In this document: piece after piece, positions 47,566 through 59,453 of the stretch | Position numbering within the stretch: the first letter of the stretch is position 1 | Layout: every line of letters begins with the position of its first letter | From: Xestospongia muta | Lineage: Eukaryota > Porifera > Demospongiae > Haplosclerida > Petrosiidae | NCBI GenBank assembly: GCA_963693285.1 | Contig: OY848917.1 | Span: 4,206,618-4,270,617, forward strand | Length of the DNA stretch: 64,000 bases | Reading direction: 5' to 3' | The notes under the pieces: generated by a model | Told to the model about the DNA's origin: nothing | Database searches by the model: none | Seen by the model: only the letters and a program-made list of their open reading frames with translations | Program-made: the position numbers and the translations under genes

Positions 47566-47968
47566 TAACTGATACTGATAAGATCTATAATAATGTACAT
47601 ATAACTTCGTATATTAACAAATTGCAGTAAAAGTACATAAAAATTTCAAAAATCACGAAAGGGCAGTATAAGCTTCTGAAATAAGACAACAATAAGAATG
47701 TTAGTATAAAATTCCTACATGGTAGCCCCACAGTAGAGTATCACTAATATATAGGATTTGAAGTTGTGGGTACTATGTAGTAATTTTTATTACCATCATT
47801 CCAACTGTTGTCTTGTTTCAGGCCATCCTTATATTTCATGAATTTTAAAAATGCACATAGGCAGTGCTATTGCCTGCATGATATGAATAAATCAGGTTAT
47901 GGAGTCTGAATATGCTTGTCCTTAACTGAGTTTAGAATAAAGCAATAAAATTCGTATATTTACAATCT

Positions 47969-48223
47969 TCATGGATCTATATGCAAATGTATTTCTACTT
48001 GTAGCTCAAGTAATACATTTAGACATGTACCTTGGAAACGTTCTCCTATGTTATGTGTCCTGTTCACTCTCTCTGATCTGACTAGATCAACAATGTGGAT
48101 TTTTGAAATTAGCCTAGTTATGAGGATGTCTCTCTCATTATTACTAACATCTATTACTTCTGGTTTCTCTTGTGCTATAAACATATGAAAACTTAAGTTG
48201 CAAGATAAGTAACAAAACTGCAT
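47969..48223 (-). other. Exon-like conserved reading frame, second copy
   Basis: Matches 4916-5170 with few changes and keeps the frame open. The presumed TAG acceptor of the first copy is altered to TATAG here. Identity of the product is unknown. Confidence 0.25.
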
Positions 48224-49928
48224 ATGATGTGCCCATATGTCTTATGTACATGACAATAAAAGTTACTAGCTACCGTTGGGAGGATAAAATCAAAACCTTA
48301 CTGACAGGACTAGATTGGTTCTACGTGCGAGAGAAGAGTGCTTCCGAGTTGAGAACTCCATTCGAGGAAATCCTATCAATGCAACCACAATCTGGACATG
48401 TCTGACAGTTTTATAATCACTTTGGACTATGTGTTATATAACATGTTATGTTTGTTTTCATTGTTTTAATATATATTGTTGAATGAGACTTTCAAGAGTG
48501 ACAAATGAAATTAAACTACATCTTTTAACAAGTAATGCATATGGCAACCAATGACTTTCATTAACTAAACTGTGACTGATATGATGAAGGGTGTGATTGA
48601 CAATGTTTGAGGCTTCTTGCTCTTCAATATTTCTACCATTTCATAGCTATTATTCTTTGACTGAGCTGCTGACTATGCAATCTTTGTAGCTCTAGTCTGT
48701 GTTTTACTGTGAAATCAGTATCTTTTAAAACAATCATAGGATGTTTTTTTTCAATTATAGTATTGTTAAATCTAATTCCAGACATACAAAGCTCAATAAT
48801 TACTATAATAACTAATGTGATGTATCTGTTTAGAAACAACAACTAATGCATTGGATAAATAGTAAAAAAAATTAAAATGAATCTATCCAAAGACATCTAC
48901 AGATTTGACTGCACCTGTGTCATATTTCTTAGCTAAATTCATCTTAAGTCACTAAATCTACAGTTTTGCTTTGTCCATTAGTTCTGGGGATAAGACTATT
49001 TGTTTATTTGATCAATGCATATAGCAATAAAGTTATATAAACAACAAACCTGGTTGATGTTGGAGGGTAGACTCAATCAAATCTGAATACTTTATCTTTA
49101 CTCAACATCAACTGATCAGTGTCACTAAAAGTGACACACACGTTACTGTCATCACTTTTTTCATGTTGCTCAGTCTTTATAAGAGGATGGACCTACATTA
49201 ACAATCAATGTACACTATTTTAGTAAAGAATTTTTAACTCAATGTATTTAACAATGCACTTTTTAAATATAGTCTATTGACACAATGTACCCTCACTACT
49301 GCTTGAACTGTAACACCTGCTATAGCCCGACTGAACACTATTTTTAGTGTGTGGGCGTGGTGAAATTAATCAATATTAATAAGAAGCGACATATATGGCT
49401 CAGATACTACAAAAATATATCTGTCACTTGTGAGTCATAACCACAATATGGCAAATATTATACTCTGTCCGAGTTGAGCTGGACTACTCAAACATATAAA
49501 TAACTTCGCCGTTTTACGTGCTATCCGCATGGAACTTGTACCAATCGATTTAGCTCGCAAACGCGCATTTTATATATAATTTCCCTCTGTAGTACTATAA
49601 GAAAGTAGCAAACTATAAAACATACATTTTCAATGGCATACCTTCTTACCTTCGGCATATTTCAAATTACGCACTTTAGAGGACTTAACAAAAAACACTA
49701 TTCTCCTTGAGAAGTCAGCCGTTTAGCACATGACAATTCAAAATTACAGTTCTAATTATAATTATGCACTGATGTTGTATTATAACAAATGTTATTATTA
49801 TAGAGGTTATGCAAATAGGTGTGGCTTTTAACCTGCCGCCATAATAATCAGGTATTGTCTTTTGCGATTTAGTCAGCTATAAAGCCAACTTCGTTCTGAA
49901 ATAAACCATTTAATAAAGAAGACTGGGA

Positions 49929-50174
49929 ATGCCTAGAACTATTCGCCATCAAAAATATGCATTTATAAATAACTTAGAAACTGCAGCGAAATTCGGCACT
50001 TTAGTGCCTTTCATTCATTGTTACTTTAACAACACATACGTTTATCAAAGTCATCAACAAATTCAGTATCGTGAATACTTCAAATGGTATGAAAAAGTCA
50101 AAATGACAAAAAAGATTCGAGTGATCCCCTTTTCGCATATCCGGTCACATAATATAATTGTAATTACATTCTAA
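49929..50174 (+). other. Open 81-codon frame upstream of GT6-3
   Basis: Begins MPRTIRHQKYAFINNLETAA and ends RSHNIIVITF. The same frame is open before GT6-4 (57371-57616), but in the GT6-1 unit the ATG is ACG and indels break it, and in the GT6-2 unit most of it is deleted. It may be a degenerate exon of an old mobile element or a non-coding leader; I do not recognise the product. Confidence 0.2.
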
Positions 50175-50413
50175 AAACTTAGGCTTAAGCTGCTTCACCT
50201 CCGTAAAGCACACTGCCTTAGCAGTCAATAAGAAAATGCCCAGACTTTGTTTTATCCCAATCCTTTATTTACAGACATTCTAGAATCTGAACGCTTCCTA
50301 TTTTATGACAGTATACTGAAGTATACTAACTTCAAATCTCCTTGTACAGGGTCCAAGACTTTTTGAATTATTAATATTACTCAACATTTCAAAACTTGAG
50401 GATTAAATGAACG

Positions 50414-50538
50414 TAGTGTCTATTTATCCGGCAAGAAATATATACTTTGTTGTATAAAAGTAGGTTAAGGTTTAGGGGGTGGGGATCAGTTTAATACACA
50501 ACAAAGTATACATTTCCTGCAGGACAAATAGGCACTGC
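50414..50538. mobile_element. 125-bp MITE upstream of GT6-3
   Basis: Same insertion and structure as 16002-16126, at the homologous position. Arms differ by a few substitutions (TATTTATCCGGCAAG at the left). Confidence 0.75.
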
Positions 50539-50619
50539 CCTAAATAAATTTATTTAAATTTTTCATATTGACCGTAAATATCATTTATTACAGTAACGCC
50601 AGAGTTGCATTAAACCGAA

Positions 50620-51627
50620 ATGACTAGAAGAAAGCTAGGACTTTGTATTCTCGTTATAACAATTAGTGTGCTGCTTCTACAAAGTATTTATTTGAAAAGG
50701 ACGAATTTATTCTCGGTACACGTTGTTCAACCAATTAAATACATATATAATAATCAATCACGGGAAAGCTGCCAATTTCGATTTCTTTCAAAAGATCAAG
50801 TGGGGTTACCGTCTTTACCAAAAGTTAGCAAAACTCAATCAAGAATTAGAATAGAGACACCTTGGGGAGCACCAATAGTATGGGCTGATACTGAAGCCAA
50901 TGTATTAGCAAGACAACCAAAGGGAGTTTACAATGTTGGACTTAATATTGTCGCTATTGCCAAGTACATAAAGTTCTTACAACCCCTTCTTACAAGTGCT
51001 GACAAGTACTTCATGAGAGATCATAATGTTACTTATTTTGTTATCTCAGATAAACTTGATGAAGTAGCTAAAATGAAGACAAACAATTCTATTGTAAGTA
51101 TTATGGAGAAAAATCAAGGCTGGCCAAATAATACTTTAGCAAGATATCAGTTTATTAGTAAACACAGAGACGTTTACCATAATATGGACTTCGTGTTTCA
51201 AGTTGATGCGGATATGCGCTTTGTTTCTGGTGTTAATAGTGAGGTCTTAGGGACAAGAGTAGGTGCCCTACATCCTGGTTATTATAACAAACCAAGGTCT
51301 ACTTTCACTTATGACAAAAACCCTAAATCGACAGCTTATGTTAACCCAAATGAAGGAGAGTACTACTTTTATGGTGCTGTAATAGGTGGTTGTCTAAGTG
51401 AAATCATCACTATGGCTGATATAATCGTCGAGAATATATTAACAGATCTTCATAAATATAACTACATAGCTGTGTGGCATGATGAGAGTCATCTTAATAG
51501 ATATTTTATTGATCATCTTCCAACTAAAGTATTGTCTCCAGAGTATTGTTCCCCAGAAGGATGGCAAGCGCGAGTAAAACAACGACTGTTGGCTTTGAAT
51601 AAAAACAAAGCAGCTATTCGTAGTTAG
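50620..51627 (+). CDS. GT6 family glycosyltransferase, copy 3
   Basis: Intact 335-residue GT6 enzyme with tail MTRRK, anchor about 6-25 and the full motif series: ETPWGAPIVW, DAD at 196-198 (preceded by Val rather than Leu), EGEYYFYGA and WHDESHLNRYF. Copy-specific changes cluster around the donor site: VFQVDADMRFVSGV, LGTRVGALHPGYYNKP and YGAVIGG. HLPTKVL replaces HPPTKVL near the C-terminus. Predicted retaining alpha-1,3-Gal or -GalNAc transfer from UDP-sugar in the Golgi. It follows intact FucT-3 on the same strand and is the most normal-looking FucT/GT6 pair in the window, with no transposon separating the two. Confidence 0.9.
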   Translation: MTRRKLGLCILVITISVLLLQSIYLKRTNLFSVHVVQPIKYIYNNQSRESCQFRFLSKDQVGLPSLPKVSKTQSRIRIETPWGAPIVWADTEANVLARQPKGVYNVGLNIVAIAKYIKFLQPLLTSADKYFMRDHNVTYFVISDKLDEVAKMKTNNSIVSIMEKNQGWPNNTLARYQFISKHRDVYHNMDFVFQVDADMRFVSGVNSEVLGTRVGALHPGYYNKPRSTFTYDKNPKSTAYVNPNEGEYYFYGAVIGGCLSEIITMADIIVENILTDLHKYNYIAVWHDESHLNRYFIDHLPTKVLSPEYCSPEGWQARVKQRLLALNKNKAAIRS

Positions 51628-52346
51628 TTCTTAAAACTTAGTTCACACTGTAAAATTTCATTTGTTGATTTAATTTTATACGCAATGACTCATGCAATTT
51701 TGGACTAGTGACCAGGTGGTTGCTATAGACATTAGTCTCGTTTTTTGACCACAAAGTTTTGATTACAATTCAGGTGATTTTTTAATTAGATTAGTATTAA
51801 TGTTGTAAAAGATTACAATTTAAATCAGAAATTTTTGAACACAAACATCAATCTACTATATATATAGGGTTTCCAAAGAGAAAAATAGAAGTCCTCAGAT
51901 TTCACTTTTTAGCCATGAAGCTAAATCTTCATTTTTAGGAACTGTAATTGTTCCAGTAAAGAGAAATAAAAAATTTTTGTTTTTGATCACGCGAGCCCCC
52001 TCCATATTGAAGCTCCACTCACCAACGCGTGGTTACGAGTTAGCGTTTGAAGAAGGCTAGAGAAGGCTCAGGAGCGAGTTTGAGGGGCTTCAGTTGCTAA
52101 TTCGATGGGTTTCAAGTCAGTTAATGGGGTATATTGATATGATATTTGTCTTAGAATAGCCTAATCAGTGGACATCATGCCTGTAAATAAGTGTGAATAG
52201 CATTGTACAGCTCATGCAAAGTCCTTTTCATTGATGTCCAGTAAATGTCCTTAATAAGTTTCATCACCATAGCACGTATTTTACCTTTAGAAATGAATTT
52301 TTTAATGAATGTGTGTGTGATTGGCAGCCTTTAATTTACTGACCTA
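51628..52346. other. GT6-3 downstream spacer
   Basis: Homologous to 17215-17960, with no gene. It leads into the second hAT remnant at the homologous place. Confidence 0.5.
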
Positions 52347-53719
52347 CAGTGGCGTAGCTGGGCCTTATTTGATGGTGGGGCCTTAATAATAGTAATCATG
52401 TTAATCAAGATTCCTAGCAGGAAAAAATGTGAGGAAACGCTCCATTACTGCTAATTTGTCGACATCGATGTATTGAACAGCAATAGATAACTGCTCTTGC
52501 TTACTGAGATCTTTCGTCTCATCTACCATTATGGAATAAAACCCTGACTTTTGGGTTGATGCACATATCCTTCTCCTAACAAGAGTGGTTATAATGGATA
52601 GGATATTATTCTGAATTGTAGGAGATGTGTACTTGGCATTCTGTGGACCATGTGAAAGCCTTTCTTCAACAACAGGATCATGGCTAGCAACATGACTAAG
52701 AATTTCTTTAAAATTACCTTTGTTGAGGGAGGTGTCACTTTCATCATGACCACAAAATGCAATTTCTTGCTTGCTACAAAGTAATAGCACTTCTATGATT
52801 GACATTATATAATGCCAGTTTTTCTTAATCCTCTCAGCTCTAGCCATGCCTAATTGCTCTGCTACAGATTGATGTTTCTCTGCAGCTATAAATTCCTGCC
52901 AAGCAATCACTGATTGCTTGTGTGTGATGCAAAATTGGCATGCTTGGAAAGGACACCTGTGGTTCCAGTGGCGTTTTTCCAGTTTCGGAATCCTGTTTCT
53001 GTAAATCTCTTTACAGGTCTACTATTGCCAATACTTTGTGAAAAAACAAAACGGCATGGGAAGCAGAAGGCAACGTCTTTCTGGACTGAACATTCTAACC
53101 AAGAATATAGCTTATACCAGTCAGAATTAAACGACCTCGCTTTATCCAAAAAGAAGGTGACTGGAAATTTGATAAGAGGTTGACAAGGTATAGATGATAC
53201 TGTTGACGCGATGTCATTAATAATACAACTGCTTACAGTTATAGATGAAGTGCACGGAGTCAGTTCGTTTGCTGTCGGCATTACATTAGCAACAGTCTCC
53301 CTCTCATTCTCAAATACTTCTATAGGCTATTACAAATACTCTAATAGGATAAGGTATGTAAGTGTACGTCAGTGCATGCTTTCTTCTAGCCATTTTCATT
53401 TCTTTCTTGATTATGGTAGTCATCAGTATCAGTGGCATCAGTGCTCTCATACCTTCTCCTTTTGGTATTGTCACTTCCTTTATTAAAAGCTGAGGTTGAA
53501 GACTTATTGATACAGTTAAACAGTGACAGTTGCCTACTCATATTTTACTACATGTGGTTTCCAAAAGTAACCCCCACTAATGTATTGAATAGCCACCCCA
53601 ATAGTTATTGTGTAAACATTAAACAATGAATATAATTATTATTTACAATGAATATAATTATAAACAAAAATGATGGTAGGGCCTAGGCCCCTTTAGGTCC
53701 TACCTCAGCTACACCACTG
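52347..53719 (-). mobile_element. Defective hAT-type transposon, copy 2
   Basis: Ends CAGTGGCGTAGCTGGGCC and CTCAGCTACACCACTG as in copy 1. It is the same insertion, carried along in the block duplication. The interior lacks the C-terminal half of a transposase gene. Confidence 0.75.
52401..53281 (-). pseudogene. hAT transposase (TTF zinc finger / DUF4371-like) remnant 2
   Basis: Two overlapping frames carry one protein. The first (53281-52907) has the TTF-type zinc-finger region with WYKLYSWLECSVQKDVAFCF, GFRNWKNATGTTGVLSKHAN and a terminal HTSN. The second (52910-52401) continues WQEFIAAEKHQSVAEQLGMA and FYSIMVDETKDLSKQEQLSI. A single frame change near 52908 separates them. The protein stops soon after VDKLAVMERFLTFF, where the terminal repeat begins, so the catalytic C-terminal half is gone. 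Non-autonomous remnant. Confidence 0.8.
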
Positions 53720-53981
53720 CAGTGACCCAACCCCCTAATTTACATTGTATGGGTTCCCTCATGTAAAACCCTTGTTAATGGTGTCTAGTAAATGTCTTAA
53801 ATAAGTGTCATCACCATAGCATGTATTTTATCATTAGAAATGAATGCTTACTGAGAATGGGTGTGGTCCATGCCTCCAATTAACTGAGCCAGCCCCTATT
53901 GTTTTGATTGCCTACGTGTATTATGTTTGATCTCATGTCAGTAATTTATTGTATAGGTTCTAAGATGAACTATTACCGGGC

Positions 53982-55430
53982 ATGGCGTATTTTAATGATG
54001 TGAAGCAGATATATGGTGAGAATTTTACAATTGGCTATTTTACACAATTTTGTTTTTGTTTCATCCCTGCAGACAATGAGCAGAACAAGGCAGTTAGTGT
54101 CACATATGGGGAGCTTATTGATCTTTATGAGAGTGTATCTGGTAATGCGGCAGAGCAAGGACATTAATCTGCGGATGATCTATTCATCGAACGATTCCAT
54201 GAAAACTTTCCCACCTACCATTTGAATCGTCCAAAACAATTCATTGAAACTGTACAGCAAATAGTAGCACCCACAAAGCTGAGTCTTAGGGGCCCACCCA
54301 AATTAAGTGGATTTTCCTTATTAACGTATCGTAGTAACACATGGAAACCTAGAATTCCAAATCCTAAAGGATCAAGCTCAGGTACAGTGCAAATTTCACT
54401 AATGGTTGATGTTGAAATGGCAATAATGCATGCTGTATGCTTGCAATTGATTTTATGATCAGTGTGCACTGATATCAATGCATACTATGTAATTGTTGCT
54501 ATATCTTTTTTAGAGATGTTCAGCTCCAAGTCAAGCTCCATTTAGAGTATGGAATCTATGAAGAATTGTTGGAGAAGTGCATTAATGCCATCCAAAGTGG
54601 TAAAAAAACTTCATGGATTTTGTGTGACACAACTGCAAAAACTCAGTTTTACCAGATACTACATCCTTTTCTCAAAAGGTGGGCAAAGACGCTACAGAGT
54701 TCAAAGAGCTTAATTGGTACATTTTACTTTGCAATAGATAAAGATTTTGCTGGAAAAAGACCTGACAATGTATATAGATATGTTGATTCATTGTCGGCAA
54801 AGGGCCCAGATTCATATAGTCTGCCGCAAAGTTGGAACTTTCTAAGAAACAGCTGCACTTAGCTAACTGTGCACTGAGAGACATAACAAACGAAAAGCTC
54901 AAGGTTAAGAAAGAAAGAGATTCTGCAATAAAAAAACCTGCTATACCAAAAATCTAACATAGCAGCAATGGAGGACATAGAACATCTTATTGAGGAACTT
55001 GCATGTGACTCTTCTCCAGAATTAGAGTTGTCCACCGATGATAGTTTGTTTTCTCCAATCAACTCTGATAATGCAATCACAACAACCAATAACAGTTCAC
55101 AAGATCCAGGATTTATGGATTTCACTGGCACGAAATCTGGAAAATCATATTCAAACTCAGTTAGAAAATTATACTATACTTTGCTATCCAGTGGAGTTCC
55201 TGTTTCAAAAATTGAAAATCTAGTCAAAAATATAGTTAAGTGGTCCAACCCCTCAGTTGATGTATCAATGTGCGAAGATAAATCTGTTCCTGAATCTAAA
55301 CTCAAATATTATCAGCAATGTCATCAAGTACAACTTCAACGTCAGGTTGGAAATCTCTACTTTGTCACAGCATGTAATGCTTCCAATATTATTTTCCTAA
55401 TGTTTGCAGCGATAGAATTTATGGAATAAA
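53982..55430 (+). pseudogene. Unidentified transposon-like gene remnant X, copy 2
   Basis: Same exon pieces as copy 1: DNEQNKAVSVTYGELIDLY, a TAA replacing the codon after AAEQGH, then VAPTKLSLRGPPKLSGF, EELLEKCINAIQSGKKTSW (the stop of copy 1 is Ser here), and the MEDIEHLIEELACDSSPEL segment. About 650 bases present in copy 1 (20880-21538) are missing, so a frame jumps from NPSVDVS directly to MCEDKSVPESKLKYYQQ. Both copies are dead but with different lesions, so decay continued after duplication. Confidence 0.5.
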
Positions 55431-57917
55431 TAAGAGTGGTAATAAGCATGGAACCATTTTAAGCTACAGTAGGAATTCTAAAATGCATAAATTCATTATG
55501 AAGAGGAACCTTGTTCATTTGATATTATTTTAGATTATCTCAATAATGAATTGAAGGTTGTTGGTTAATTTTTTTATTTGCTTTCAGATTATTATAATCA
55601 TAATTAGTATAAACATGCATATATATTGTATCATATCTTAATGGTGATTTGAGGTTAAAAATAGTTAATTAAAGTTTGTTTTGTATTTCAGATAATTTTT
55701 TGAAAAGATTTTTTAATAGAACTCAAAGTAAACATAATACATCTTTACAAGAACTAATAATAATAAAATTATACATTGATAGAATCATTTTTCTGAAATT
55801 AGCCGTTACTGGTGTCATTCTTGCACAGATTGTTGACACCACATCTTGGAGTTACATGACAAAAGCGATTTTACAGTGGCATACTATGGAATCTAGACTT
55901 TATGTAAATTATTCACTGTTTAATCTGTTTGCATGTAAAATGAAATTAAACTGCATCTTTTTAACAAGTAACGCATATAGCAACCAATGACTTTCATTAA
56001 CTAAACTGTGAGTGATATGATGATGGGTGTGTTTGACAATGTTTGAAGCTTCTTGCTCTTCAATATTTCTACCATTTTATAGCTATTATTCTTTGACTGA
56101 GCTGCTGACTATGCAATCTTTGTAGCTCTAGTCAGTGTTTTACTGCGAAATCAGTATCTTTTAAAACGATTATAGGATGTTTTTTTCAATTATAGTATTG
56201 GTAAATCTAATACTAGCTCCAGACATACAAATCCCAATAATTACTATGATAACTAATGTGATGTATTTGTTTAGAAGCAACAACTAATGCATTGGATAAG
56301 TAGTAGAAAAAGAATTAAAATGAATCTATCCAAAGACATCTACAGATTTGACTGCACCTGTGCCATATTTCTTAGCTAAAAAGTCATCTTAAGTCACTAA
56401 ATCTACAGTTTTGCTTTGTGTATAGATCTGGGGACAAGACTATTTGTTTATTTGATCAATGCATATAGCAATAAAGTTATATAAACAACAAACCTGGTTG
56501 ATGTTGGAGGGTAGACTCAATCAAATCTGAATACTTTATCTTTACTCAACATCAACTGATCAGTGTCACTAAAAGTGACACACATGTTACTGTCATCACT
56601 TTCTTCATGTTGCTCAGTTTTTACAAGAGGATGAACCTACATTAACAATCAATGTACACTATTTTAGTAAAGAATTTTTAACTCAATATATTTAACAATG
56701 CAGTTTTTAAACATAGTTGATACAACGTACCCTCACTACTACTTGAACTGTAACACCTGTTATAGCCCGACTTAACACTATTTAGTGCGTGGGCGTGGTG
56801 AAATTAATCAATATTAATAAGAAGCGACTTATATGGCTCACATACTACAAAAATGTATCTGTCACTTGTGATTTGTAACCACAATATGGCAAATATTATA
56901 TACTCTGTCCGAGTTGAGTTTGGCCACCCAAACATGTAAATAACTTCGCCGTTTTACGTGCTATCCATATGGAACTTGCACCAATCGATTCAGCTCGCAA
57001 ACGCGCATTTTATATATAAAATTTCCCTCTGTGGTGCTATAAGAAAGTAGCAAACTATAAAACATACATTTCAATGGCATACCTTCATGTTTTCGGCATA
57101 TTTCAAATTACGCACTTTAGAGGACTTAACAAAAAACACTATTCACCTTGAGAAGTCAGCCTTTTTAGCACATGACAATTCAAAATTACAGTTCTAATTA
57201 TTTGCACTGATGTTCTATTATAACAATTATTATTATTATAGAGGTTATGCAAATAGGTGTGGCTTTTAACCTGCCGACATAATAATCAGGTATTGTCTTT
57301 TGCGATTTAGGCGGCTATAAAGCCAGCTTGGTTCTGAAATAAACCTTTTAATAAAGAAAGAAGACTGGGAATGCCTAGAACTATTCGTCATAAAAAATAT
57401 GCATTTATAAATAACTTAGAAACTGCAGCGAAATTCGACACTTTAGTGCCTTTCATTCATTGTTACTTTAACAACACATACGTTTATCAAAGTCATCAAC
57501 AAATTCAGTATCGTGAATACTTCAAATGGTATGAAAAAGTCAAAATGACAAAAAAGATTCGAGTGGTCCCCTTTTCGCATATGCGGTCACATAATATAAT
57601 TGTAATTACGTTCTAAAAACTTAGGCTTAAGCTGCTTCGCCTCCATAAAGCACACTGCCTTAGCAGCCAACAAGAAAATACCCTGACCTTGTTTTATCCC
57701 AATCGTTTACAGACATTCTAGAATCTGAACGCTTCCTATTTTATGACAGTATACTGAAGTATACTAACTTCAAATCTCCTTGTACAGGTCCAATACTTTT
57801 TGAATTATTAATATCACTCAACATTTTAAAACTTGAGGATTAAATGAATTAAATTAAATCTGTCATTGACCGTAAATATCATTTATTACATTAACGCCAG
57901 AGTAGCATTAAATCGAA
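55431..57917. other. Spacer before GT6-4 with FucT deletion junction
   Basis: At about 55938 (GCATGTAAA/ATGAAATTAAA) sequence like 22240 joins sequence like 25860 or 5452. The foldback repeats, FucT gene and exon-like frame expected here are all missing. The rest is the conserved spacer and GT6 leader, including an intact empty site for the palindromic transposon near 57308. No gene is supported apart from the open 81-codon frame at 57371-57616. Confidence 0.6.
57371..57616 (+). other. Open 81-codon frame upstream of GT6-4
   Basis: Same frame as 49929-50174, with a few substitutions and an intact ATG. No recognisable domain. Confidence 0.2.
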
Positions 57918-58925
57918 ATGGCTAGAAGAAAGCTAGGACTTTGTATCCTCGTTGTAACAATTAGTATGCTGCTTCTACAAAGTATTTATTTGAAAAGGAC
58001 GAATTTATTGCCAGTACACGTTGTTCAACCAATTAAATATATATATAATAATCAATCACGGGATAGCTGCCAATTTCGATTTCTTTCAAAAGATCAAGTG
58101 GGGTTACCATCTTTACCAGAAGTTAGCAAAAAACAATCAAGAATTAGAATAGAGACACCTTGGGGAGCACCAATAGTATGGGCTGATACTGAAGCCAATG
58201 TATTAGCAAGACAACCAAAGGGAGTCTACAATGTAGGACTTAATATTGTTGCTATTGCCAAGTACATAAAGTTCTTACAACCTCTTATTACAAGTGCTGA
58301 CAAGTACTTCATGAGAGATCATAAGGTTACTTATTTTGTTATCTCAGATAAACTTGATGAAGTAGCTAAAATGAAGACAAACAATTCTATTGTAAGTATT
58401 ATGGAGAAAAATCAAGGCTGGCCAAATAATACTTTAGCAAAATATCAGTTTATTAGTAAACACAAAGACGTCTACCATAATATGGACTTCATGTTTCAAC
58501 TTGATGCAGATATGCGCTTTGTTTCTAGTGTTAATAGTGAGGCCTTAGGTTCAAGAGTAGGTGCCCTACATCCTGGTTATTATTACAAACCAAGGTCTAC
58601 TTTTACTTATGACAAAAACCCTAATTCAACAGCTTATGTTAACCCAAATGAAGGAGAGTACTACTTTTATGGTGCTGTAGTAGGTGCTTGTCTAAGTGAA
58701 ATCATCATTATGTCTGATATAATCGTCAAGAATATATTAACAGATCTTCATAAATATAACTACATAGCTGTGTGGCACGATGAGAGTCATCTTAATAGAT
58801 ATTTTATTGATCATCCTCCAACTAAAGTATTGTCTCCAGAGTATTGTTCCCCAGAAGAATGGAAATTGCCAATAAAACATCGATTGTTGGCTTTGAAAAA
58901 AAACAAAGCAGCTATTCGTAGTTAG
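57918..58925 (+). CDS. GT6 family glycosyltransferase, copy 4
   Basis: Intact 335-residue single-exon GT6 enzyme, tail MARRK and anchor about 6-25. Motifs: ETPWGAPIVW, DAD at 196-198, LHPGYYYKP, EGEYYFYGAVVGACLSE, VWHDESHLNRYF, KVLSPEYCSPEEW. Copy-specific features are Lys in RDHKVTYF, the GACLS sequence after YGAVV, and the WKLPIKHRLLALKKN C-terminus, like GT6-2. Predicted Golgi retaining alpha-1,3-Gal or -GalNAc transferase. It has no FucT partner in its own unit. The acceptor-like TTTATTACAG before other GT6 copies reads TTTATTACAT here, so if that AG is a true 5' UTR splice acceptor this copy would need another one. Confidence 0.9.
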   Translation: MARRKLGLCILVVTISMLLLQSIYLKRTNLLPVHVVQPIKYIYNNQSRDSCQFRFLSKDQVGLPSLPEVSKKQSRIRIETPWGAPIVWADTEANVLARQPKGVYNVGLNIVAIAKYIKFLQPLITSADKYFMRDHKVTYFVISDKLDEVAKMKTNNSIVSIMEKNQGWPNNTLAKYQFISKHKDVYHNMDFMFQLDADMRFVSSVNSEALGSRVGALHPGYYYKPRSTFTYDKNPNSTAYVNPNEGEYYFYGAVVGACLSEIIIMSDIIVKNILTDLHKYNYIAVWHDESHLNRYFIDHPPTKVLSPEYCSPEEWKLPIKHRLLALKKNKAAIRS

Positions 58926-59240
58926 TTCTTAAAACTTAGTTCACACTGCAAAATTTCATTTGTTCATTTAATTTTATATGCAATGACTCATGCAATTTTT
59001 CACTGGCATGGGCATTCACTTAACAGCAATATACATAATTATAATAATAATATACTTAGTTGTGTCCAGCTCATTAGAGACCAGGTGGTTGCTATAGACT
59101 TTAGTCTTGTTTCTTTACTACAAAGTTTTGACTACAATTCAGATGATTCTTTAATTAGATTAGTATGAATGTTGTAAAAGAAACAACATAAATCAGAAAT
59201 TTTTGAACATAAACATCAATCTACTATATAGTAATATAAA

Positions 59241-59450
59241 CACTATAAAAATTGATTTGTTGATTTAACCAATATATATACAGGTTGTATGTATCAAACT
59301 TAGTATGATGTAAAAGTAAAGTAAATATAACACTGCTTTGAGTAATCAAAACAGAGTGATGTTTACTTTACTTTTACATCATACTATGTTTGGTACATGC
59401 AACCTGTATAACAATATATTGGTTAAATCAACGAATCAATTTTTACAGTG
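59241..59450. mobile_element. 210-bp MITE (CACTATAAAAATTG ends)
   Basis: Left end CACTATAAAAATTGATTTG and right end CAAATCAATTTTTACAGTG type arms of about 100 bases. It is inserted just before the ATG of the piggyBac remnant; the GT6-2 unit lacks it at the same point (29220-29227). Same family as 268-506. Confidence 0.75.
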
Positions 59451-59453
59451 AAC

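Larger units (their letters stand above)
46606..50619. other. Unit spacer between FucT-3 and GT6-3
   Basis: No supported gene. It holds the second foldback repeat, the exon-like minus-strand frame at 47969-48223, the conserved spacer (48540-49880) with an empty site for the palindromic transposon at about 49872, the 81-codon frame at 49929-50174, and a MITE at 50414-50538. Confidence 0.5.

Noticed and set aside
53211..53629. Plus-strand frames near the second hAT remnant (also 19044-19241)
   Set aside because: Antisense to the hAT N-terminal region and its upstream sequence, with no domain.
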